The translations under genes were made by a program, and so were the position numbers. Positions 9,256 through 17,138 of a DNA stretch of 62,277 nt are shown one piece after another (position 1 is the first letter of the stretch; every line of letters starts with the position of its first letter). This stretch comes from Candidatus Sabulitectum sp. (GTDB lineage Bacteria; Fermentibacterota; Fermentibacteria; Fermentibacterales; JCC-6): positions 1 to 62,277 of the forward strand of contig JAOZUR010000010.1 in assembly GCA_029938555.1 (NCBI GenBank), read 5' to 3'. The notes below the pieces were generated by a model. The model was not told where the DNA came from. It saw nothing but the letters and a program-made list of their open reading frames with translations, and searched no databases.

Positions 9256-9863
9256 TTAGCACCACCTTTTTTGCGCTTCTCCATTATGTTGAAGAAACCA
9301 AGTATGAATGCCATGAGTATGAATGCCCCTGGGGCAAGAATGGCAATAAGAAGAGGCTGATTCTGATAAGACTCTCCTAAAAGGTTGAATCCCAACCAGC
9401 TTCCATTACCTAGGATTTCTCTGAATGTTGCCATAACAACCATTGCAAGAGTAAATCCAAGGCCCATGCCAATTCCATCAACAATTGAAGGTAGAACCTT
9501 GTTCTTGTTCGCAAATCCTTCTGCCCGACCAAGTATGATACAGTTAACAACAATCAATGGAATAAAAATACCAAGACTGCTGTGCAATGCTGGCAGATAA
9601 GCATTCATAAGCAAATCAACCAGCGTAACAAATGTGGCAATAATTACTATGTAACTTGGAATTCTTACTTTTGCAGGAATCACTTTTCGGAACAACGACA
9701 CAAGAAAATTAGAAAAGACCAACACAAATGTAGCTGCAGCCCCCATTCCTAATGCGTTTTCCACGCTGGTAGTCACTGCAAGGAAAGGACACATGCCCAG
9801 TGCCTGTTTGAACACTGGATTCTCTTTAGTAATTCCTCTGGAAAAATCCTGTGATAAACTCAT
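9252..9863 (-). CDS. rnfE: Rnf complex membrane subunit RnfE
   Basis: Polytopic inner-membrane subunit of 203 residues with about six helices, paralogous to RnfA and inserted in opposite topology in known complexes. Diagnostic stretches are NPVFKQALGMCPFLAVTTS near residue 16 and IPLIVVNCIILGRAE near 110, each bearing the conserved cysteine. It starts in a TAATG junction with rnfG (one-base overlap) and ends in an ATGA junction with rnfA, so the operon is strongly coupled. Confidence 0.96.
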   Translation of the reverse strand: MSLSQDFSRGITKENPVFKQALGMCPFLAVTTSVENALGMGAAATFVLVFSNFLVSLFRKVIPAKVRIPSYIVIIATFVTLVDLLMNAYLPALHSSLGIFIPLIVVNCIILGRAEGFANKNKVLPSIVDGIGMGLGFTLAMVVMATFREILGNGSWLGFNLLGESYQNQPLLIAILAPGAFILMAFILGFFNIMEKRKKGGAK

Positions 9864-10471
9864 TAAACACCTCCTGAAGCTGGAATCAAGCCAGCAGCAA
9901 TAAGAGCATCAAGTCCGTCTCTCACTGAGTTTGTAACCGCCCTAGAAGTAATTGTGCTTCCAGTAATAGCGTCAAGACCACTTTCCCCTCCACCGTCTTT
10001 TTTCAAAACAAGGGTGGATGCACTAAGCTGAGGGAACTGGTAAAGAAATTTAGCAGGATTAGAAAGATTAGCACCAAGACCAGGGGTTTCCTGCTGATAC
10101 AGAACTGTAGTACCTGTGATTATACCATCAGTTTTAACAGCAATCATGGTCTGAATAGTACTGGAATAACCCTTACCATAAGCAACAAATAAATAACCAA
10201 GTTCAAATCCTGTTGAATCAGTCACAGAAACAACAGAAAGAGTTTGATCAACTTCAAGATATGGGTTAGTTAACCCCTCTACTGATAAACTGTCGAAAAA
10301 CAATACGCCTGAGGCAAGTGAACCTGCAACATCAATCATTGCATCAATCTTAGCCTGAGCCTTCTGCTCTGTTATTATTGGCGCAGTAACCGAATTAACA
10401 AACCCTAGAGCCACTGCTGCTATAACTGCTACAAGCATAAGCATAAGACCAACTCTAAAAATCTCACCCAT
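9863..10471 (-). CDS. rnfG: Rnf complex FMN-binding subunit RnfG
   Basis: Periplasm-facing flavoprotein subunit that carries a covalently bound FMN in the electron path. The 202-residue chain has one N-terminal membrane helix (about 7-28) and an FMN-binding domain. The flavinylation motif is DAITGSTITSRAV near residue 165, where the second threonine of the S-T-x-T pattern is the expected attachment site, and the upstream ETPGLGANL segment is also typical. It overlaps rnfD by 8 bases and rnfE by one. An ApbE flavin transferase would be needed for maturation and is not in this window. Confidence 0.95.
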   Translation of the reverse strand: MGEIFRVGLMLMLVAVIAAVALGFVNSVTAPIITEQKAQAKIDAMIDVAGSLASGVLFFDSLSVEGLTNPYLEVDQTLSVVSVTDSTGFELGYLFVAYGKGYSSTIQTMIAVKTDGIITGTTVLYQQETPGLGANLSNPAKFLYQFPQLSASTLVLKKDGGGESGLDAITGSTITSRAVTNSVRDGLDALIAAGLIPASGGV

Positions 10472-11546
10472 TTTTCTTCACCTCCCCGAAGCTCAATGGT
10501 TTGGTGTATCTATCAATAAGTGGAGTGCAAAGGTTCATGAGAAGTATTGAATAACTGCACCCCTCAGGATAACCGCCCCATCTTCTGATTATCATGGTGA
10601 GAAGACCAGCTCCAATGCCGAAAATAATTCTTCCCTTTTTAGTAACAGGAGTTGTAACCATATCAGTCACCATGAAAAAACCACCAAGAATAACTCCTCC
10701 AGCCAACAGATGGAAAAGAGGATTACCGTCAAACCAGCCGGGACCTCCAAACAACCAACCAAACAGTGCAACTGATCCCAGGTAACTAAGAGGAAGTCGT
10801 AACTCTAAAACACCTCGTAGAACCAGATAGATAGCCCCTAATAAAAGCATAATCACACTGGTTTCACCGATGCAACCACCAATTCGACCCATGAAGAGGT
10901 TTTTCATACTCTCTTTTGAGAAAAGCATAACCCTGACTTCTTCTGATCTTTCAGTTTCACCTTCCCATGTGAATGTCTGCTTCAGAGCATTCAAAGGAGT
11001 TGCACCAGAAAGGGCATCAAGCTCGCCTGATTCACTCAGCTGCGCTGTTGATACACCACAAGCCTGAACATCAATCCTTTGACCGTCTCTCCACTCCATA
11101 GGAGCAATCCAGCCAGCGGTCATCAATACAGGAAAACTTGCCACAAGAAATGCGCGACCCAAAAGAGCAGGGTTCACAATGTTAAACCCCAGACCTCCAA
11201 AAGCCTGTTTTGCCACTGCTATTGCGAAAGCACTTCCAAGGACAGGAATCCACCATGGAACACCTGATGGTACATTGTACGCCAACAACAAACCAGTAAC
11301 AACAGCACTTCCATCAAATGCAAAATTAACAGGTCTTTTCATGAATTTCAGGCATAACCACTCAGTAAGTACAGCAGCACCAACACTTGCTGCCACAAGC
11401 AATAATGCCTTGGGACCAAAAAACCAGAAAGCCGCGATAAGAGCTGGAATAAGTGCAATTACAACATCCCACATTATTTTTTTTGTACTCTGTGAAGAAC
11501 CCACATGAGGTGAGACTGCAAGATCGAAAATTCTATTTTCAGCCAT
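10464..11546 (-). CDS. rnfD: Rnf complex membrane subunit RnfD
   Basis: Polytopic subunit of 360 residues with eight to nine helices, homologous to NqrB. It contains the flavinylation site DALSGATPLNALK near residue 180, where the threonine carries a phosphodiester-linked FMN in characterised homologues. HVGSSQSTKKIMWDV at the N-terminus and GGFFMVTDMVTTPVT near residue 292 are family hallmarks. The rnfC stop lies directly before its start and it overlaps rnfG by 8 bases. Probably part of the Na+ or H+ path; the sequence alone does not settle the ion. Confidence 0.96.
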   Translation of the reverse strand: MAENRIFDLAVSPHVGSSQSTKKIMWDVVIALIPALIAAFWFFGPKALLLVAASVGAAVLTEWLCLKFMKRPVNFAFDGSAVVTGLLLAYNVPSGVPWWIPVLGSAFAIAVAKQAFGGLGFNIVNPALLGRAFLVASFPVLMTAGWIAPMEWRDGQRIDVQACGVSTAQLSESGELDALSGATPLNALKQTFTWEGETERSEEVRVMLFSKESMKNLFMGRIGGCIGETSVIMLLLGAIYLVLRGVLELRLPLSYLGSVALFGWLFGGPGWFDGNPLFHLLAGGVILGGFFMVTDMVTTPVTKKGRIIFGIGAGLLTMIIRRWGGYPEGCSYSILLMNLCTPLIDRYTKPLSFGEVKKNG

Positions 11547-12860
11547 TTACGCCTCCCTCCCGCGAATAAGAGCGCGAACTTCGTTTTGTGCACGCTTGAT
11601 ATAATGAACAAGATACCTGCCGGCAGGACATACATAACTGCATGTTCCACAAGCCATACAGTTCAAAGCACCTGCTTTTTCAGCATCGTCCCATTTTTCA
11701 TACTCTGAAGCGGTTGCTATAGAACAAGGAATCAACTTAAGCGGGCAGACATCAACACATTTACCGCACCTTATACATGGACCCTCAATGACATCTCTAA
11801 CCTCTTCAGATGACATGGCAAGAATCCCACTGGTGCCTTTTGTTACAGGAACAGCATCAGTAAACAAAGCCATACCCATCATAGGTCCCCCACCGATCAG
11901 CCTCTTAACATCTTCCTTGTATCCACCGGCGGCTTCAATAAGAGTTGAGACTGGTGTTCCAACACATACATCAAAGTTACCGGGGTTGTTAACTCCAAGA
12001 CCAGAAACAGTAGTTATTCTTCTTGTGCATGGTAATCCCTTGCAAACAGCATCTGCAACAGCAACACAAGTTCCTACATTTTGCACAACCACACCAACAT
12101 TAAGCGGCAGACCTCCAGCAGGCACTTGCCTACCAACAGCAGCATCAATAAGCTGTTTCTCTGCACCCTGAGGATACTGAACCTTTAATTTAACAACTTT
12201 AATTCCTTTTTTCTCAAGCAACTCAATGGCGTCAGGTTTGTTAACTTCAATTCCAATACATGGATTCTGTACACCAAGGGCATGTGCAAGAATATTCATT
12301 CCAGTAATTAAATCTTCTGTTTTTTCAAGCATAAGACGATGATCTGCAGTAAGATATGGTTCACACTCAACACCATTAATAATAAGCGTGTCTATTTTTA
12401 CACCTTTTGGAGGGGAAAGTTTAACGTAAGTGGGGAATGATGCTCCGCCCATTCCACAGACTCCAGCCTCCTTGATACGATTTACCAGCTGAGAAACTTC
12501 AATACTTTTCCAGTCTGTAATGGGGTCAAAAACAATTCCCCCATCTTCAGACTCAGTTTTAATAACCACTGCTGAACCACTGCGCATATGAGGCATTGGA
12601 ACATTCTCTATTCTAAGAACCTTCCCATTAACCGGCGAATGGGTTGGTAGACTGATAAAACCGTTCTGCTCTCCTATCACTGATCCCTTTTTAACCACAT
12701 CACCCGGTTTAACAACCGGTCGGGATGGGGCACCAAGGTGCTGACAGAGAGGAACAGTTACAACCTCAGGAGCTGGGAGTCTCACCACGGCACTACCGCT
12801 GGACAGACTCTTGTTTCCCGGAGGGTGTGTGCCACCTGCAAAGCTTTTTACCTTGCTCAT
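11547..12860 (-). CDS. rnfC: Rnf complex NADH-binding subunit RnfC
   Basis: Cytoplasmic subunit that exchanges electrons with NAD(H) through FMN and two [4Fe-4S] clusters. In 437 residues it has an N-terminal barrel-sandwich segment (KSLSSGSAVVRLPAPEVV onward). The NADH/FMN region follows, with GVCGMGGASFPTYVKL near residue 135 and NGVECEPYLTADHRL near 162. The two cluster motifs are CIRCGKCVDVCPLKLIPC and CMACGTCSYVCPAGRYLV near residues 365-405. Start ATG at 12860 follows ATGGAGGATC. First gene of the operon. The 143-base leader back to nrdR is AT-rich and must hold the operon promoter, but I could not choose one -35/-10 pair; TATAGAAT in it is a possible -10. Confidence 0.97.
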   Translation of the reverse strand: MSKVKSFAGGTHPPGNKSLSSGSAVVRLPAPEVVTVPLCQHLGAPSRPVVKPGDVVKKGSVIGEQNGFISLPTHSPVNGKVLRIENVPMPHMRSGSAVVIKTESEDGGIVFDPITDWKSIEVSQLVNRIKEAGVCGMGGASFPTYVKLSPPKGVKIDTLIINGVECEPYLTADHRLMLEKTEDLITGMNILAHALGVQNPCIGIEVNKPDAIELLEKKGIKVVKLKVQYPQGAEKQLIDAAVGRQVPAGGLPLNVGVVVQNVGTCVAVADAVCKGLPCTRRITTVSGLGVNNPGNFDVCVGTPVSTLIEAAGGYKEDVKRLIGGGPMMGMALFTDAVPVTKGTSGILAMSSEEVRDVIEGPCIRCGKCVDVCPLKLIPCSIATASEYEKWDDAEKAGALNCMACGTCSYVCPAGRYLVHYIKRAQNEVRALIRGREA

Positions 12861-13003
12861 GATCCTCCATTGTTGGTGTTCAATTCTATATTGTTATATC
12901 TCTTACAATTACAGCAATTTCATCTATGTTGAATAAACAAAATTTAAAACAAAACTTATGGATACTCTGGATTCATGGAATATACAAAAATAGGAGGCAA
13001 TTT

Positions 13004-13456
13004 TCAGCCCTTAAGAAGTTTGTCCAATTCTTCTCTGAATTGAGACACATCCTTGAATTGTCTATAAACACTTGCAAATCTGACATAAGCAACCTGATCA
13101 ACATGCTGAAGCAGATCCATAACACACTCACCTATGAATTCTCCCTGGACTTCATCAGGGTACTCTTCAGTTACCTTGGAAATTATCTGTTCCACCAGTG
13201 AACTTATCTGCTGTGCAGAAACCGGTCTTTTCTCGCATGCCCGGCTTAAACCTTTCGCAAGTTTCTGCGGATCAAATGGCTCTCGCTGCCCATTTTTTTT
13301 CACCACAGAGGGATAACTTGTTTCAATATATTCATAGGTTGTAAACCTATACCCGCATTCATTACACTCCCGCCTTCGCCTGGTTGCCCGGCCATCTTTA
13401 ACTGTGCGGGAGTCAATTACCCTGTCGTTGCTGTTTGAACATCTTGGACATTTCAT
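13004..13456 (-). CDS. nrdR: Transcriptional repressor NrdR
   Basis: Zinc-ribbon/ATP-cone regulator that represses ribonucleotide reductase genes when (d)ATP is bound. The 150 residues are the family norm. Zinc ribbon MKCPRCSNSNDRVIDSR ... RRRECNECGYRFTTYE comes first, then the ATP-cone from about residue 48 (VVKKNGQREPFDPQKLAKGL). The frame continues upstream to 13612, but that extension would run through the tRNA promoter and into tRNA-His and is not in NrdR proteins, so the start is ATG 13456. Divergent from the tRNA cluster; no ribonucleotide reductase gene is in the window. Confidence 0.96.
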   Translation of the reverse strand: MKCPRCSNSNDRVIDSRTVKDGRATRRRRECNECGYRFTTYEYIETSYPSVVKKNGQREPFDPQKLAKGLSRACEKRPVSAQQISSLVEQIISKVTEEYPDEVQGEFIGECVMDLLQHVDQVAYVRFASVYRQFKDVSQFREELDKLLKG

Positions 13457-13510
13457 ACCGATGTTACTACAAACGAAATTGCTCTTCGTCAAGACTAAAA
13501 AACTCAAAGG

Positions 13511-13539
13511 TTGACGATTTGCCAATCTGTGTATAGAAT
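13511..13539 (+). promoter_or_regulatory. Promoter of the tRNA cluster
   Basis: TTGACG (13511-13516), 17-base spacer, TAGAAT (13534-13539), 14 bases ahead of the mature 5' end of tRNA-His. Position, spacing and hexamers all fit a strong housekeeping promoter. Confidence 0.72.
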
Positions 13540-13553
13540 TGGGACACTTCGGT

Positions 13554-13630
13554 GGTGGGTGTAGTTCAGTTGGTAGAGCCCCTGATTGTGGTTCAGGTGG
13601 TCGCCGGTTCAAGCCCGGTCACCCACCCCA
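13554..13630 (+). tRNA. tRNA-His (anticodon GTG)
   Basis: Cloverleaf of 77 bases including an encoded CCA and the extra G at position -1 that pairs with the C discriminator, a histidine identity feature. Acceptor stem GTGGGTG / CACCCAC, anticodon loop containing GTG, T arm with GTTCAAGC. First gene of the three-tRNA cluster. Confidence 0.96.
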
Positions 13631-13635
13631 TCGAG

Positions 13636-13711
13636 GCGCTCCTGGCTCAATTGGCAGAGCAACGGACTCTTAATCCGTGGGTTCCGGGTTCAAGTCCCGG
13701 GGGGCGTACCA
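13636..13711 (+). tRNA. tRNA-Lys (anticodon CTT)
   Basis: Cloverleaf of 76 bases with encoded CCA. Acceptor GCGCTCC / GGGGCGT (two G-T wobbles), anticodon stem ACGGA / TCCGT enclosing CTCTTAA, T stem CCGGG / CCCGG. It follows tRNA-His by five bases and is immediately followed by a hairpin terminator. Confidence 0.96.
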
Positions 13712-13712
13712 T

Positions 13713-13738
13713 GGGGACATTATTGTATGTCCCCTTTT
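13713..13738 (+). terminator. Intrinsic terminator between tRNA-Lys and tRNA-Arg
   Basis: Perfect 8-bp stem GGGGACAT / ATGTCCCC around the 6-base loop TATTGT, then TTTT. It begins two bases after the CCA of tRNA-Lys, so His-Lys forms one transcript and tRNA-Arg needs readthrough or its own promoter. Confidence 0.85.
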
Positions 13739-13752
13739 AAATCTTTGTCGGT

Positions 13753-13829
<77 letters not shown>

Positions 13830-13950
13830 CAGTAAGAGGCTCTCAATTAGTTGGATTTCTCCACAACCATTCTGTATAGAACACTAATGGAGACCGCCAC
13901 AAAGACATATCAAGTTACACTTCAATAACAAGCTTGATTCTGTTTTGCTC

Positions 13951-13981
13951 TTGACAATTACTTTTTTTATTTGCAGATAAT
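13951..13981 (+). promoter_or_regulatory. Putative promoter of the sigma factor gene
   Basis: TTGACA (13951-13956) with GATAAT at 13976-13981, spacer 19 bases (long). Transcription would begin near 13988, downstream of the first in-frame ATG at 13971, which supports the TTG start at 14040. No gene lies between 13830 and 14039; apart from this promoter I see nothing in that stretch. Confidence 0.45.
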
Positions 13982-14039
13982 ACTAATATGTTTTGGGGCA
14001 AGTTATACGCTATCTTTTTTTTCAAAGGAGTGTAACCGC

Positions 14040-14882
14040 TTGGGTATTCGACGAGTAGAAGGTAAATCCCTAGAGTTATATCTAAAAGAAATTGGTTCTA
14101 AAGAATCACTCACATCCGAAGAAGAAGCAAATCTAGCAAAAAAAATACGGGAAGATGATAAGCAGGCGCAGGAAATTCTTGTGGAAGCTAATCTCAGATT
14201 TGTTGTAAGCATTGCCAAACAATATGCAAACCAGGGTGTTGCCTTGGAAGACCTTATAAGTGAAGGTAATGTGGGTCTTATTCGTGCTGCCCGTGGATTT
14301 GATGAACACCGAGGTTGTAGGTTTATCACTTATGCTGTGTGGTGGATCAGGCAAGCCATACTTCAAACTCTTGCTGAAAATTCGAGAATTGTTCGATTAC
14401 CGCTAAACAGAGTAAACGAGTTGTACAGAATGGGTAGAGCTACAAGAGAACTGGGTCATTCTTTGGGTAGATTACCATCCACTGATGAAATCGCTGGCAA
14501 ACTGGATGTTCCAAGAAAAAACATAGAAGGAATGCTCTCAATTCACAGTACACATCTTTCTCTTGACAGACCTGTTTATGATGGCAGTGATAAAACTTTC
14601 CAGGATATGATGGCATCAAAAAATGCAGATTCCCCTGAAGATGCAGTTGTTATTGATTCTCTTAAAAAAAGTGTAATTGAAATGTTAGAATTTCTTGATA
14701 TTCGAGAGAAAACTATAATCAGCCTATTTTTTGGATTAAGTACAGACAGACGACATACTCTTGCAGAAATTGGTCGCACCATGGGAATAAGCAGAGAACG
14801 GGTGAGGCAACTTAAAAATAGAGCAATAGAAAAACTTCAGCTGTGTTGTGATTCTGAGAAAATGCTGATGTTACTGAGCTGA
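14040..14882 (+). CDS. rpoD: RNA polymerase sigma factor, RpoD/SigA type
   Basis: Sigma-70 family factor of 280 residues without region 1.1, like the short primary sigma factors of the FCB group. Region 1.2 is SLELYLKEIGSKESLTSEEE. Regions 2.1-2.4 include LRFVVSIAKQYANQG, DLISEGNVGLIRAARGFDE and FITYAVWWIRQAI. Region 3 starts at NRVNELYRMGRA, and region 4.2 has the helix-turn-helix LAEIGRTMGISRERVRQLKNRA. Start chosen at TTG 14040, nine bases after AAAGGAG, because the upstream ATG has no ribosome site and would precede the predicted transcription start. It ends one base before the converging Se/S-carrier gene. A group-2 factor cannot be excluded. Confidence 0.9.
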   Translation: MGIRRVEGKSLELYLKEIGSKESLTSEEEANLAKKIREDDKQAQEILVEANLRFVVSIAKQYANQGVALEDLISEGNVGLIRAARGFDEHRGCRFITYAVWWIRQAILQTLAENSRIVRLPLNRVNELYRMGRATRELGHSLGRLPSTDEIAGKLDVPRKNIEGMLSIHSTHLSLDRPVYDGSDKTFQDMMASKNADSPEDAVVIDSLKKSVIEMLEFLDIREKTIISLFFGLSTDRRHTLAEIGRTMGISRERVRQLKNRAIEKLQLCCDSEKMLMLLS

Positions 14883-15140
14883 TCAATTTGAATAGCAACG
14901 CCCGCCTGGGCCTGACGTTTTGTGCGCCTCAATTCTCTCTGGCGAGAACCCCTTCTGTTCCACAGCTTCAAGAAAAGCAGATTTATCTTCTTCTCTAACG
15001 GAAATACACATTCCACAATCAGTTGAAAGATTTCTTGGTATGGGAACCATTCTGCATGAAACTCCATTTGCTCTTGCAGCTCTTTCTGCTGAAAGGACAT
15101 GTGTCATGGATTTAAAAATCATATATAGATGATCATTCAC
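14883..15140 (-). CDS. DUF3343 / putative Se/S carrier-like protein
   Basis: An 85-residue protein of the small family annotated as putative Se/S carrier. It shows the usual N-terminal pattern (MIFKSMTHVLSAERAA), the middle CRMVPIPRNLSTDCGMCISV, and a C-terminal GGRCYSN. Family knowledge: such proteins are thought to hand selenium or sulfur atoms from a desulfurase to an acceptor, and they cluster with selenium genes. Start GTG 15140 follows CGGAGTTATT and overlaps the end of the upstream desulfurase gene by 8 bases, so the two are translationally coupled. With selA-selB in the same window, a selenium role is a reasonable inference. Confidence 0.8.
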   Translation of the reverse strand: MNDHLYMIFKSMTHVLSAERAARANGVSCRMVPIPRNLSTDCGMCISVREEDKSAFLEAVEQKGFSPERIEAHKTSGPGGRCYSN

Positions 15141-16272
15141 AATAACTCCGTACGGCTTTTAATGTCTTTTCCACATCTTCCACTGTTGTAAAAAGACCTG
15201 GACTGAGCCTAACAGTTCCTCCGGGAAATGTACCAATCGTTCTATGAGCAGACGAGGCACAATGAAAACCATGACGGCAACAGATGTCGTGTTCCCGTGA
15301 AAGATAATCAGCAATAGAAGCCGTACATGAATCTGCCAAGGTAAACGAAACTACTGCAGTCCATAACTTACCTGGTTGAGGTCTGTAAACAGTGGCCCCT
15401 TTAATATCCTCTATGCCTTCAGCAAGTTTCCCTGCGATGTTCATTTTTTGCTTATAAACAGTATCAAGGCCTAAAGAATTCAAATACTCAACCCCAGCAA
15501 GCAAACCTGCTAGACCTGGACCGTTCATGGTTCCAGCCTCAAGTCGATCCGGAAGAAAATCTGGTTGTCGGGTCTCTTCAGATAAACTACCGGTTCCCCC
15601 CTGAGCTAATGAATGAATCTGAGCAGAATCAAAATCATCTGAAAATACCATTCCACCAGTTCCTGGAACCCCAAGCAAGCCCTTATGGCCAGTGAAAGCT
15701 ATAATATCAGGGCCTTGCGAAAAATGTACAGGTACGATTCCAGCACTTTGAGCCACATCTAACAAAAAAACTGTACCATTGGAAGCACAGATTTTTGATA
15801 TAGCTTCAACATCCTGCACTGTGCCGGTAACATTTGACCCATGGTTAATAACAGCTAATTTAGTGCCAATTATGTTCTTCTCAAAACTATCTAAGTCTAA
15901 GTGACCAAAACTATCACACTGGGCATAAACAACATTTACGCCTTTTTCAGCAAGTGCAGTAAGTGGCCTGGTAACAGCATTATGCTCCATTGTAGTTGAG
16001 ATAACTTTATCACCACTTTTTAACATTCCATGAAGAACAGTATTGATTGCCCATGTAACATTATGGGTAAAAATCACATTCAATGAATTAGAACTTCCAA
16101 AAAATGAAGCGATACCTTCACGGCAATCAAGCACAACACCAAGAGCTTCTAAAGCAGCTGTACAGTTACCTCTTGCAGGGCTTGCTCCAATATTTAAAAT
16201 ATAACTGGAGACAGCCTCTGAGACCGACAATGGTTTGGGCCATGAAGTGGAAGCATTGTCTAGATAAATCAA
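15133..16272 (-). CDS. Cysteine desulfurase family protein (aminotransferase class V)
   Basis: PLP enzyme of 379 residues predicted to take sulfur or selenium from cysteine or selenocysteine as an enzyme-bound per(seleno)sulfide. Motifs: MIYLDNASTSWPKP at the N-terminus, TMEHNAVTRP near residue 95, PLP lysine in AFTGHKGLLGVPGTGG, and the persulfide cysteine in RHGFHCASSAHRTIG near residue 345. It resembles the subfamily (EF2568-like) that accompanies selenium-dependent molybdenum hydroxylase and SelD genes rather than IscS; that placement is from memory of the motifs. Start is TTG 16272 after AAGGAGATTCGT. Paired with the downstream Se/S-carrier gene. Confidence 0.88.
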   Translation of the reverse strand: MIYLDNASTSWPKPLSVSEAVSSYILNIGASPARGNCTAALEALGVVLDCREGIASFFGSSNSLNVIFTHNVTWAINTVLHGMLKSGDKVISTTMEHNAVTRPLTALAEKGVNVVYAQCDSFGHLDLDSFEKNIIGTKLAVINHGSNVTGTVQDVEAISKICASNGTVFLLDVAQSAGIVPVHFSQGPDIIAFTGHKGLLGVPGTGGMVFSDDFDSAQIHSLAQGGTGSLSEETRQPDFLPDRLEAGTMNGPGLAGLLAGVEYLNSLGLDTVYKQKMNIAGKLAEGIEDIKGATVYRPQPGKLWTAVVSFTLADSCTASIADYLSREHDICCRHGFHCASSAHRTIGTFPGGTVRLSPGLFTTVEDVEKTLKAVRSYCE

Positions 16273-16366
16273 ACGAATCTCCTTTCTGTATAGCGGAAAT
16301 ATATATGATTACAGAAGAAGGTCTATCCACAATGCGAATTGAAGAAATATTGAAAATTACCTCAAT

Positions 16367-16960
16367 CTACAAAAAACTACTTTTAATCTCTGCCCATGTA
16401 TAACGATTCAAGCTTGTTCCACCGTGACCCGTTATAGTCATGTCCCATACAGACCAGTAAAGATTTACACCTGCTATGTACCCGTAGGTATAAACACCAC
16501 CTGTGAAGTCAAGTTCGAAAGTATCACCTGTTTGATAAGGTAATACACACCATACCAAGGTAGTATCTGAACCTTCATAACTGGCATAATTGTAGCTATC
16601 AAGACCATCATATACATCAACAAGAGAATATGGAGCTACCCCTGTATCTACTTCTGCACTTATAGAAATGTAGGAACCTCCATCCATAGCATAACCATCA
16701 TATTCATAACCGCTGTAAAATTCAATGGTTATTGAATCAATACTTTCCGGAACCGTTAAAAGACCACTGTTAAAAGACCTGTACACAAAAGCCAAATCAA
16801 CATCATCGTATGAAGTAGAATAAATTGCGCCAGTATCATTAACTACCCACGGATATTCAAGTTCCCAATCAGCACCAAGTTCGGAAAAAGGAAAAGTCCA
16901 GACAGTATCAGCGAATACAATCGAACTAAAAAAAACAAGAAACAAGATTGTTTTTTTCAT
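16367..16960 (-). CDS. Small secreted beta-rich protein with T-W-x-x-I-K-x-x-F tail
   Basis: A 197-residue exported protein I do not recognise. The signal peptide MKKTILFLVFFSSIVFA is followed by an acidic, tyrosine- and glycine-rich, probably all-beta domain (for example YSGYEYDGYAMDGGSYISIS). The chain ends in NRYTWAEIKSSFL after a glycine-rich linker. The same kind of tail ends the secreted protein at 46533-47135. Start ATG 16960 has GGGGAGGCTGTA before it; an upstream in-frame start lacks a signal peptide at the right place. Divergent from the secreted protein at 17139, each with its own promoter. Confidence 0.75.
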   Translation of the reverse strand: MKKTILFLVFFSSIVFADTVWTFPFSELGADWELEYPWVVNDTGAIYSTSYDDVDLAFVYRSFNSGLLTVPESIDSITIEFYSGYEYDGYAMDGGSYISISAEVDTGVAPYSLVDVYDGLDSYNYASYEGSDTTLVWCVLPYQTGDTFELDFTGGVYTYGYIAGVNLYWSVWDMTITGHGGTSLNRYTWAEIKSSFL

Positions 16961-17007
16961 TACAGCCTCCCCTGTTATGAAACACAAAACAGCAAATCAT
17001 AACAACG

Positions 17008-17035
17008 ATATTATTAACTTATTCAATCGTGTCAA
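17008..17035 (-). promoter_or_regulatory. Promoter of the small secreted protein gene (minus)
   Basis: Minus strand TTGACA (17030-17035), 16-base spacer, TAATAT (17008-17013), about 48 bases upstream of ATG 16960. A perfect -35 with a partial -10. Confidence 0.55.
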
Positions 17036-17075
17036 CCAATCTCGCATGATCCATGTACCAAAACTTTTTAGTGGG

Positions 17076-17104
17076 TTGATTATTTTCTTCTACTGAAATA
17101 GAAT
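17076..17104 (+). promoter_or_regulatory. Promoter of the divergent secreted protein gene (plus)
   Basis: TTGATT (17076-17081), 17-base spacer, TAGAAT (17099-17104), 34 bases ahead of the GTG start at 17139. The -10 is identical to that of the tRNA promoter. Confidence 0.6.
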
Positions 17105-17138
17105 ACAGTTAGTATTTATAATAAATAGGGGGGAAATT

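Noticed and set aside
12861..13003. Clear promoter or riboswitch in front of rnfC
   Set aside because: AT-rich with a possible TATAGAAT, but no -35 at 16-18 bases and no conserved RNA structure I could recognise.
13457..13612. N-terminal extension of nrdR by 52 residues
   Set aside because: It would run through the tRNA promoter and the 5' part of tRNA-His, and NrdR proteins begin at the zinc ribbon MKCPRC.
13552..13740. 62-codon plus-strand reading frame across the tRNAs
   Set aside because: It lies entirely on tRNA-His, tRNA-Lys and the terminator; not a gene.
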